A stretch of DNA of 64,000 nucleotides from Anarhynchus alexandrinus (taxonomy: Eukaryota > Chordata > Aves > Charadriiformes > Charadriidae): the NCBI GenBank assembly GCA_008711295.1, contig VUYV01000004.1, positions 1,182,751-1,246,750 on the forward strand. Direction: 5' to 3'. Each line of letters begins with the position of its first letter. Position 1 is the stretch's first letter. Shown one piece after another: positions 45,875 to 56,200 of this stretch. The notes beneath the pieces are model-generated. The model worked only from the letters and a program-made list of their open reading frames with translations. It searched no databases and was not told the origin of the DNA. Made by a program: the position numbers and the translations under genes.

Positions 45875-45884
45875 TCTCGCGAGA
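45875..45884. promoter_or_regulatory. TCTCGCGAGA palindromic CGCG element
   Basis: A perfect copy of the motif reported for methylation-sensitive activation of essential CpG-island genes by BANP. It lies 27 bp downstream of a YY1-type AAGATGGCGGC. Confidence 0.8.
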
Positions 45885-45962
45885 TCCGGCTCTTCTCGAG
45901 GCATCATGGGAGAAAAAAACAGAGGGGGCCTGAGGCGGGGACGCCGCGGCGATGACGCGCAG

Positions 45963-46031
45963 TGCGCAGGCGCGTCTGGTGTCGGCGCAGGGCGGCGGAG
46001 TGGGGGGCGCGCCCTGCTCACGCGCATGCGC
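45963..46031. promoter_or_regulatory. Pair of NRF1-type sites
   Basis: TGCGCAGGCGCG at 45963-45974 and the palindrome GCGCATGCGC at 46022-46031 both match the NRF1 consensus. Confidence 0.75.
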
Positions 46032-46499
46032 ACTGGGCACCCGCCTGAGGCGGCGCGCGGCGTTGGCGGTAGTTGGGGGCCGCGCTGAGGCGGGCTGGGC
46101 GCGGTGCTCGGCCCGCCGGGGCTGCGGCCTGAAGGAGCAATGGTGTTGCCTCAGCTTCTCCCCCCGCCCGTGCTCCCGCTGGTGAACGCGTCTCCCTTCA
46201 GGCGGCCCCTCGGTTCCATCTCGCCGCGGTTGGCACTGGGGTTGCCGTGGAGCCGGGCCTGGGCGCGTCCCTGTGAAAGCGCACTGAGGCGGCTTTGTAG
46301 AGCTCCGAGTGCTCCAGCGGGGTCGGTGCAGCCCTGTCTTGGGGACACCTACAGCACCCCCCGCTCCTTCATAACCCTGCGGCTCTCCGGTGTCGTCCTG
46401 ACAGGAGCTTCCTGGACTCCCCCGGGAGAATGAGGGGTGACAGAGGCGTGCTGTGCAGAGGCCTGTCCCTGCTGACCAGCCTGGGACTGCCACACCCGT

Positions 46500-49400
46500 G
46501 GGGATGTGCTGGCACATGAGTTTTCCCTTGCAAATATTTTACAAGCTGCTAATGTGGAATTTTCTGCTGCAAAGAGCTAACACTGCTTGAAAACCTGATG
46601 ACTACTTATGCCAGCTTTATATTTGGAGAGATCTTTTTAGCACTTAAGGTCTTCAGATTGACAGATTTTTGCTAAAAGAGACAGTCTTCCATTAAAATGT
46701 TTTCCTTGTGTAAGAATACAGAAATTTTTAAGAATGTTAACATAAAATTGAAGCAGACATAAATGAAGTGTGGGCAAACATGAAATCTGCTTAAAATGTT
46801 CAGCGCTGGTCATTCAATTTTACACAAGTTTACTTATTGTTAGACAAACTCAACAAGGATTAAAATAACCAATAAAGGATTAGACAGATTTAGGCTAAGC
46901 TATTTAAAGGCAATGCAATGTTAATTAAACTGACTTAAGTAATTCAGATTAATCAGTGATGCCTCAGACACTAAATGAAGAAAAAGATGACGGAAGTCTG
47001 GCCAGAGATGAGAAGAATAATTTAAACTGCAGCTAATATCTTGCTTATTGCCCTCCACGCACTTCAGATAAAGGCACGATGAAGCACGGCTCACGTGCGG
47101 TGTATCTAATGTTAAATGCATCTAAGCAGCTCCATACAATCATGGCAAGAAAGTGACGGTTTTGATGTTTTGCGTTGAAAAGATAGTTGTCCATCAGGCC
47201 TGCGAGCAGAGTTTATGTTCATCCTCGACTGGGAGAGGTGAGTAATCCCACTGGTGGCAACGATGCTTCCTACTGGCGTGACAATAGCACATGCAGAATT
47301 ATCTGCAGGACGCTGTTTCCCTTGGATTTTGCATTTTAACTTAAGGATCCCACTGAATGCACTTTTTTTTTTTTTGGTCAGAGATGCTCTTTTTTATCAT
47401 TGGTAGATATTATTCTGAACATAATTATATTTTATAATCTATGAAATGTAGTTAGCACCTGCTGGTGTTTTACTATATCACTTTATAAAATAATGTTGCT
47501 TAATGTAACACTCAACACTTACCCTTAGGGCATCGTTTTTACTTGCTTTCTAATGGAGAGGTACAGTGGCTGAAACACAAATTGTCAGGATTTCATCTTG
47601 TGAATAAGAAATTTGTGTAAATGTTGTGATATTTATTTAATTGCAAATATGACAGGTGCTGTGCAAGCAAGAACTACAGCAAGAACTCGCTGTCAGGTGG
47701 AAATATTTAACAAGTATGTCTTGTTAGTATATTTGAAAGAAATGGAACTTTTAAATTCAAAGGTCCTAACAAATAAGATATTTTTTTTTTAAGTAGATGA
47801 AGTGTTTAGACTGAAGGTATTTACTCTGAAGATTTTCTTTCCTTTTTGAGCAAATCCAACGCCTTGCTCATTAATTTTTCACTCCTTCGCCTACAAAACA
47901 ATTCCGCATTTCCGCGTGAAAGCGGTGCTCAGGGGAGCTGCCCTTGCAGCGCCATCTGAGATAATATTTAGGTCACTGGGTTTTTAATGCTGGTGCTGGT
48001 GGGAGCCGTGCTGCTCCCTCGGGAGCGCAGGAGACAGCCACCTCTTTCCGTGTGCCGGGTGTCCTGAGTCACGGTGACTGGCGGCTGCGGGCAGACGCCT
48101 CTTTCGGGCTATAGCCGTACGTGTGACAGCAGTTTAGTTTCCCCTGGGGACTGGCTTTTTGGCCATAACTCCCTGGGGAGAGCTAAGGGGGGNNNNNNNN
48201 GGGGGGGGCGGGGAGGATAAGCTCAGCGTGTTCTGTTAATTCGTAGCGTGATCCCACCGTGCTGGGAGCTAGGGGCCAGTTAGAGAGATGACGTTGTTTT
48301 CTTTGTTGCTTTAGGAAGATAATTACTTGGCTTGCTTTGCCCTCTAGTGGCGGCCAGCATAGCTTCAGTGCAAACTCGGTTGCTTTGTTTAATATACATG
48401 TATAAAATTAATATTAAAAATAACCAGCCTCCAAAAGCTGAGCAAAACCACAGTAAAGGTGTTTCCAGAGCTTTCCCAGGACATTAGGAACAGTGTTCCT
48501 CAATTACTGCAAGAAGGAAAGCATCATTAGTAATTTATGAAGATTTTTTTTCAAGTTACATCCTGGTTATGTGAAAAGAACAGTGTGAATTGGGGTGGAA
48601 AAAATCAGACCAGTGTCTGCCAAACGGCTCCAGTGCTTTTCTGGAGAGCGTGGTATACCTGCCTTGATCGAGGAGGTCATCAACGTGATGTCCAGCTGAT
48701 GTCAGCTTGTGTCAACTGGAGTTTACAGAGAAACACCCAGTGTGTTTTGGCTGCCTTTCCGTGAAATGCATTTGTGTGCCTTCTTAGTGAAGACATAAGA
48801 AATTAGGGTGATGATGCAGAGCTGTGTTTCTTTTGGCTTTTCTCAAAGCGCTTGTTCATGCAGAGAGCTATCACACAATGGGGAGAGGGTAGGCTGAAAC
48901 ACCGCGCTGCCTTCTGGTGCCTCCTCTGCGGTCAGGCCACATCCACGCCTTGTCTGCTCCCCAGCTGCCGAGGGACAGCCCGGGCAGGATGAGGTTGTCC
49001 CTCTGGGTGTTTTTTGCTGAAGTTGACAGTGTTGGGGTTTTTTTCTGTTCTTGTTCTTAAGGAAAAGGAGAGTTTTCAGTTGTATCGCCGTCCTGAACTG
49101 GCTGATTACGTCGCTGTAGGAAAGCCCGAGAGACAAGCAGTGGCCTGCAGCTGCAGATAAGCCTTTGGTGGGAAGCCATCTCCTGTGATGATGGCGCTTT
49201 GGGGCAACTCGCCTGCCATGGCCCTATATCCTGAGCACACAGAGGGTTCAGTAGGTCTTCAAAGGGGTGACACAGATAAGATGACAGAGTAGTCATATGA
49301 TGTCGCTCAATATAATTGTTCTACTTAACAAGGAGCACTAAAGAGGTTCTATGTGGTAATTTCCTAACTTTCATGATGACATCCGCTAGCAAAGAAACAT

Positions 49401-49740
49401 TCAGCATCCCTTGATCTGAGCCTGCTTACCTCATTCCTGCTTTACGCTTTGCAGCCGGACTTTCCTGATGTTGCAGGATGTGTACGAGACCTGTCGTGAG
49501 CTCCTCATTGGGGCCACGATGCCGAAGGCTCTTGCTTGCCACGGCTCTGTGGTGTTGCCGCGTTTTAGCTGCCCTTGTTACAGAGTAGGGGGTTACACCA
49601 GAAGGGCTTTAACACTTCAGCGTTATCTGTTCTCCAGGCAAGCTTCGAGGATGGAATTAATAGACTTAAATTTGCACCGTGGAGATTGAAGCTAGACATT
49701 GCATAAAGCAGTTTAATAATTTCGCAGAGCAGAGCTTTAC
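46500..49740. other. Intergenic DNA between the SBNO1 and KMT5A promoters
   Basis: No exon was recognised. The left part is AT-rich and the right part has mixed composition. It contains an 8-base gap of undetermined bases in a G run (48193-48200). Short open frames here resemble nothing I know. A divergent non-coding transcript from the SBNO1 island could extend into it. Confidence 0.6.
48193..48200. other. Assembly gap within a poly-G run
   Basis: Eight undetermined bases sit inside a G run (G6-N8-G8). This suggests a G-rich tract that was hard to sequence, of unknown true length. Confidence 0.9.
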
Positions 49741-50269
49741 AGCCCCGCTAGAACCAGGGGTTCCCCGGGCCCCGCCGTGAGGAGGCGGGGACTGCGAGGC
49801 GGCGCAGGAGGGAGGAGGTATTGCCGATGCACCGCCAGGCCGGACAGGGCGGGGGTACGTCCCGCCGCCGCTCCCGGGGCAGGCAGTGGCCAGCGGGGCC
49901 CGCTCCCGGCGGGGCCTCCTACCCACGTGGCGGGGCCCTGCTGCGGAAGGGCGTTCCTTCCCGGGCAGCCAATCAGAGCGCCGGTTGCCCTTCACACGGA
50001 CCAATCAGCGCCCAGGGAACTCACATTTAAACCCTGTTCCCGGGAGCTGCGATCATCGCCGTGTGACAGGGAGAGGGCGGGGTGCGGCTCTGCACACCAA
50101 TCAGGGGCGCGAAAGCAGTTATCGGCACGCGGTTAAGCCAATGGGGTTGCGGAGGGGAGCGCGGCGTCTCCCTGCGGAGCGGTTGGTTTCGGCGGGGGAC
50201 CTCCTCGGGGACTGTCGGGGCAGCCCGGCCGCGGGGGGCTGCTGGGCGCCGGGCCGCTCCGCCGCGGTC

Positions 50270-50279
50270 ATGGCTAAAG
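50270..50279 (+). CDS. KMT5A: KMT5A coding exon 1 (residues 1-3 plus 1 nt)
   Basis: ATG GCT AAA G, then donor GTGTGC. The human gene has the same tiny coding start (MARG). It is too short for ORF searches and is supported by the phase match to exon 2. Confidence 0.85.
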
Positions 50280-53200
50280 GTGTGCGGGCGCGGCGGCGGG
50301 GAGGAGCGGAGNCGGGACTCCTCCCCCGCGCGGTGTGCGCAGCTCGCCGGGAAGGGGCTGGGCCGCCGCGGCTCGCCCTGCCGCATCCAGCCCTTTAAAC
50401 ATGGCGCAGGCCGCGGCGGCCGGGCGATGACCGCGGGCGGCCGCGCCGGACATGGCTCAGGCGCCGATCTTTCCCCCTTGTTCCTAGGGAAGAACATGCC
50501 CAAGGCCAGGGCGGGCGGCGCGGAGGAGGCGAGCCCCGAGAGCGCCGAGAGGAAGGGCCCCGGCCGCCCCCGGGCCGGCGGGGTAAGCACTGCCCGGGCC
50601 TGGGCGAGCGGGGCGGGCGGCTCCCGGGGGTATGCTCTGTGCCCTCGGCTTCCCCCCACGGTGCGAGTGAGCTGGCGTGCGGGCTGCCCCAGGGAGCCGC
50701 GTGGCCCCGGGCGCCTGACTTTTGGGGCTCCTGGGTTCATTCACAAATGGGTTAACTTTAACTGCAATTGGATTCTTTCCGTGTTTCCCGTGCCCTGTCG
50801 CAGCTGTCCTGCAAGCACGGGGCGCTGCCGGGGCTGTCAGCGAGCAGCCAGGCCTCAGGCTCAGCCATTCCTCTGTGCCATCTTCCCCATTCTGTAGTTC
50901 TGTGACAGGCAGTTGGCCGGAGGTTGATCGTCACTTTGCATTTAACCCCCCTTGGAAATAATTGTGGCTATTGCACCAAATTCTGAAGCTCCTCAGCAGC
51001 CCTTCGTGTGCTGTGCTCTGCTGAGAAAATCTCCACTCTCGAGGGTCTCAAGCCTGGCACAGACAAAGACCTGGCAGCCGCGTCTCGGCAGCGCCAAGAA
51101 CACAGCAGGCAGGGAGCTGGGAACGAGGGGAGGAAGCTATGCTGGAAAAAATTGTCGTTTGTTTCCTGTTAATGGTGTATTGAAAATCAGAAGGCTGTGC
51201 TGGCAGGTGGACTGCTGCAGTTCACTGCTGCTAGCTTTCTCCGGAAATGCCCATATTTAAACTCTAAACTAAATCTTGAGAACTTTGCAGCGCAGGGTTC
51301 ACTGCTTGCAATTCTTAAAATAGAGTGTTTTCATAGTATTTCACCCTTAAAAGCTCCAGTCTTTTAATAAACAGGTCTTGTCATTCATAGGCTTTTCAGA
51401 AATATTGGGGATCAGTGAGCATCTAACTGACTTGCTTTTTTTCAGGCTGTTCTACTGTAATCTTAATTGTTAGTAAGGTTTATTTGTGGACTAAGATTTG
51501 AGCCTTTAACTGGTCTTATTTTGTGTGTGAATTACATATACATTAAGTTTGTTACTCATGATTATGTTAATTATTAAAATTACCCTATGTATTCTATTGA
51601 GTGCTTTGTTTACTTTTTTAGTGTTTGTGTGACTACATATACTGGAGTATTTGTTTAGTCAGCTATATTTGAGCTCTTTTTTTAACTAATGGGAACCTTT
51701 GTGTGCTTTTCTAAAAAAAATGGATGCATGTTTTTGTTGCTTTAACTGGCTTGCAATGTCTGAAAATTGGTTTTAGTTGAGTCAAACTGTAGCCAAGACA
51801 AACTCATTCTGGCCAAGTTGCATCTGCTTGTCCAGACAGTGAGATTTCACAGTTGAAATCTGTGTGCCCTGTGTGTTCTGCATAGTCAAACTTGGCAAGG
51901 TGGCGGGAGATGGTAAAAGCAAAGGTGGCATGACTCCACTAAACTTTGCTGAATTTGATACTGCTCACTGTTGATGTTCTTTGAGCCCAAGCCAGCGTAC
52001 AAACCCCAGTCTCTGTGGTGTTTGACTGTGCCAGAGGGTTTTACCATTTTCCTGGCTAGGCATGAGTGCTTTGTGGGGGCTCTGTAATGTTTTGCTATGA
52101 ACAATTTTTATACTTTATGTTGTGAAATATAATGGATAAAAAGATAGCATTGTTTATCTCCCAAACTTGACTGAGAGGTGTCACTCAAGGTAGACTGTGC
52201 AAAACTGATTCCTGTCCTCTGTGTTGCTCAGTAGAGCGTATCATTAACTGCAGTAACATTTGACACCTCATGAGAGTGTTTGGATAAGATCATACCTCTC
52301 TGACTATGAGAGGTATGTTCTAGGCTTGGGCAATTTTTGCTGTGTTAATCATATTTTTTTTGGCTTGCACTCTTTGAGGCTGCCTTCCTCCTGAGGAGCT
52401 CAGGGTTGGGTTTTGGTTTTTGGGTTGTTTTTTTTTTTTAGCACCAGAGTTCATACTGTGAAGCACAGGGTGGAGGCTGGCGTTAGTTACGACTACTCCA
52501 TCCTGCCACATTTCATATGAAAGTCCTCTTGGACTGAGAGTTTGCATTAGTAAAGTTCTCTGAGTGCTTACCACTGTTATGTTCTCACTTAGTAGAAATA
52601 GTAACAACTGCAAGGATGATGCATTAAAGCAGTGTAATTTGTATTAGTACAGTTAGCTGTCAGCCCTGGTCTTTGCAGCATGTTGTGGATACCAACTTGA
52701 TGTACCTGGCATCTCTGTGATGTACTGATTTTTGTGTGGGTCTGTTTTAGGAGAATGTGTTTATTGGTCAATCCAAAATCTACAGCTACCTGAATCCTAA
52801 CAAAACTACTGGTGCTCGCCCCCCGCTTCAAGAAGAAAACTCTGTCATGTATCACGAGGTGAAATGTCAGGGCAAAACACTAAATGAAACCTACAGGAAA
52901 GGAGATGGTAAGATTTGTCTTTGGATTGCTTGCCTCATTAAATGTGGTTCCCCCACCCCCAATTTGAGAACTTTAATACACAGTCAAGAAGGCCAGGCAC
53001 CTCCCTTGGCCCAGTGGCTTTCCCAGTGCTACAACTCTATTGGCAACTGGGACTCTACAAAGATGAGGGTGTCCTTACCCTTTTCAAAACTTTGGTCACA
53101 GGTTTACCAGGCTGTTTTTCCTCTGTTTTTTGTCTGGCTATGTTTGTATTGTCTCTCTGGATATAAAAAGCTAATGCTAGCATTTTCAATATGCCGAATC

Positions 53201-56200
53201 TCCCTGCAATTCTATTACTACCCTCTTTCTTCAGGTCAGTGTTTAGCAGTTTATCTAATTTTTTTTTTGTCTGTTTTATTACCTAAAACTGGTTTATTCT
53301 ATAATTTAACTACTTTATACTAATTTATATAAAGGCAATTCAAAGTCAAATTAAGTATGAGGTTGAGGTACTGGTAGACTAAGAATTAAATTTTCAGGAT
53401 GAAATAAAGGTAGTGAAAAAGAGGAGCACAGATTGTGGATGCTAAGTGCCAGGCTTCATAGGTGCTTCATTGCAGTGAGTAGAAATGGGAATGTTCCATA
53501 AGTTTATGGATGAGGAAAAAAAAAGAAAGCTGGCTTGTGTTTAAAGGTGCATTTAATAACCTTGGTAATTTGTCAAAACATTTTGATGCAAACACTTTTA
53601 GCAAGCAGGTATTTTACGTCCCACTCAACACAGGGAGTGTCAGGTTTTCTGGAAACTTAGGGCCTTTAGCTCCTAATTTAGCTCTCCAATTTTGACAAAG
53701 TGAAGATGGCTTTAATTTATTCCACTGCTTTAGCCTTGCAGCTGTGCTTCATTTCTCCAGCACATTGAAGTATCTGTCTTAGCAGATGGGACTGTTAAAC
53801 CTGGTGATTTCCTTTAAATAAAAACTTTATTCAGCTTTAAGCCGTGCTCACCTACCTCTAAATCAGTTCTCTGACAAGGAGGATGTGGTCATATCAAGGT
53901 AGGATGCGTGCAACCAAGAAAATGTTGGTTGTGTGTTGGGTAGATTTCTTGTAAGTCCCAGCCCCTTAGCTCCTGTGGATTTTGTCTGAGTGGTGTTGGC
54001 CACTTGGTACCAGCGTCTGCAGCTACTGATCACAGCAGTGCAGGATCCAGGGAGGCTTCCTTTCCCTCTTCAGTGCTGAATGCTGATTAGCTTATGGCAG
54101 CTTGATAATTTAGTATGCCAGATGCAATCTGTGCAGTTGTTTCAAACACTGCACTGAAGGTGCTGTGTGTTCAGGTGACCTGGCTTCAGCTGTGGTAGAG
54201 TTAATTTTCTTTCTAGTAGCTTTTGAGTTTTAGGTTTGGTGTGAGAATGATGCTGATAATGCATATTGTTTTAGTTGTTGACAGGTGATGTTTTACATTA
54301 GTTGGGGACTTTTTGAGCTTCTCATAGAAGCTGAGGGGGAGCACAGACAGGACAAGCTGGCAACAAGAATATTCCATACCATAGACATTATGCTTAGTAT
54401 ATAAATAGGGGTTGGCCAAGCGGCATGGATCTGCAATCACTGCTCGGGATGGGCTGGGCAACTGATCACCAGGTGGTGAGAGCGACTTGTGTTGTATCAC
54501 TTTATTTTGTATATTCTTTTACCATTATTATTATTTTCCTTTTCTGTCATTGTTTTATTAAACTGTGTTTATCTCAACCCATGAGTTGTTTCTTTTTTTC
54601 CTTTCCCCTCCTTTTCTCCCTCTTTTTCCTGCCCTTCTTGGGGAGGGGTGTGTGTGAGCAAGTGGCTTCATGGTCCTAGTTGCTGGCTGGGGTTAAACCA
54701 TGACATCAGGTTTGAAAAAAGAGTCACAAGCTTAACATGACAAAGTACTTGGGCTCTGTTTTACCCTTTCTCTGCTCATCTCTCCCTCTGTATTATGTGT
54801 ACTGTGGCAATGACTAGTGAAAAGTTGAGTAACAGCCTATCTCTGGGTTCTAGCAGAAAAGAGATTGTATCATTCCCTTCCTCTTTCTCCTGTTTGACAG
54901 AACTAGAAACTTGGACTAGAAACCATTGGAATTCATTTAAAGCCCTCTGGTATAGATGATCCTAAGTTCAGAGCCTTACTTTATTTTCCTGTCACCAGAA
55001 AAAAAGAATGGTGGCAATGTAATTGAAGGTGCTATGAAACCAGAAGACCAGAAAGATAAAGAAAGTGGGTGCAATGCTTCGGTGCCCTCCTCTGATCAAA
55101 ACCAAGAAACTGTAGAAACCCAAAAGGCACCCTTGCCTTCAGACTGTGCTGATGAGGCCAACGCAAAGCCAGCTCAGAAAAAGATGGTTAAAGCAAAACG
55201 TGGACCAAGGAGAAAGTAAGTGACTTCTGGAATTGTAAAAGCTCGTCTTCTGTGTGTCCTTTTGCACCAGAAGACTTTGATCTGCTTTTTTCCTTCAGGA
55301 ACTACAATCAGACCCATAATTAATGTTACTCTTGTTTTGTTGCCTTTTTTTAAGCAAATGGTTATGTTGGGTGAACAAATCTTAAAGGAGTCTTCTTTGT
55401 TTTCTCAAGAATAGTATGTTTGAAAATATAAAATAGCACCCAAAGTATTTATCTACCTTGCAGAGGACTTTTGTTTTCCTTGAAAGCAAGACTAGTGTAT
55501 TTTATCTCAAGTGAAATACTTGCTGACCACCTACAGAAAAATAAATTAATGAGCCGTTAAGACCTACTTTTCTGTGGACAAATGAGAATGTATCTTGTCA
55601 GAAAAGAATATTAGATTAATTACAGTTGGAGGCTTCCTGGCTGAGCTGATAATCTTTCTCATGATATCAGAGTAATGTGACCTCACATTAATGAATTCCT
55701 TGCCAAGCAGTTTTCATGACCTAAATTTTAGCGTGCCTTCTGGCAAGGCATACAGGGGGCTTCAGCCTTGTAATGTGACCTTCAGTTGGTTACCAATGGT
55801 ACCTCCCTCTTGTTGTTAAAGACTTAGTACTAGAGTAATGGAAATATCATGGGGAAGAAAAGGGGATCTAGCTTTTGGCTTGAAGTGAAGAGCACTGAAA
55901 AGAAACAGATTCATATTGATCACCTTTTAACATACCAAACTGAAAATAAAAATTTCTGAGACACCTCTGTCCTAGAGGTGTAACTTCACAAATAGTCTGA
56001 AATATGCGTGTTCTCTATTTTTCTTATCCCTTAGAACGCAAGGAAGGACACCAAATCGAAAAGTGACAGATTATTACCCAGTTAGAAGAAGTTCCAGGAA
56101 GAGCAAATCTGAATTGGAGGTAGTGCTTCTTGTTAAAGTGACATTACTTATAACATTGCCAGTTAATTGAATGTTTGAGGAAGTGCATAACTATCTGTAA

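Larger units (their letters stand above)
44400..46250. promoter_or_regulatory. SBNO1: CpG-island promoter of SBNO1, probably bidirectional
   Basis: The sequence is very rich in G+C and CpG. It holds four CACGTG E-boxes (45443-45448, 45480-45485, 45589-45594, 45819-45824), an E2F-like TTTGGCGC (45560-45567), a YY1-type AAGATGGCGGC (45838-45848), TCTCGCGAGA (45875-45884) and two NRF1-type sites (45963-45974; 46022-46031). SBNO1 starts on the minus strand. The plus-oriented YY1 site suggests divergent transcription, for which I see no recognisable protein. Confidence 0.8.
49750..50700. promoter_or_regulatory. KMT5A: CpG-island promoter of KMT5A with four CCAAT boxes
   Basis: CCAAT lies at 49969-49973, 50001-50005, 50097-50101 and 50138-50142, all in plus orientation. 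A CACGTG E-box lies at 49924-49929. No TATA box is seen near the start. Multiple NF-Y sites upstream of a TATA-less CpG island are typical of cell-cycle-regulated promoters, which fits KMT5A. The transcription start is probably between about 50150 and 50250. One undetermined base lies at 50312. Confidence 0.8.

Noticed and set aside
50026..50031. TTTAAA as a CHR cell-cycle element in the KMT5A promoter
   Set aside because: The hexamer is too common and lies upstream of two of the CCAAT boxes rather than at the start site, so I do not call it.
52757..53323. Open frame reading through KMT5A coding exon 3 into the intron
   Set aside because: Similarity stops exactly at the GAT G|GTAAGA donor; the remainder is intron sequence.
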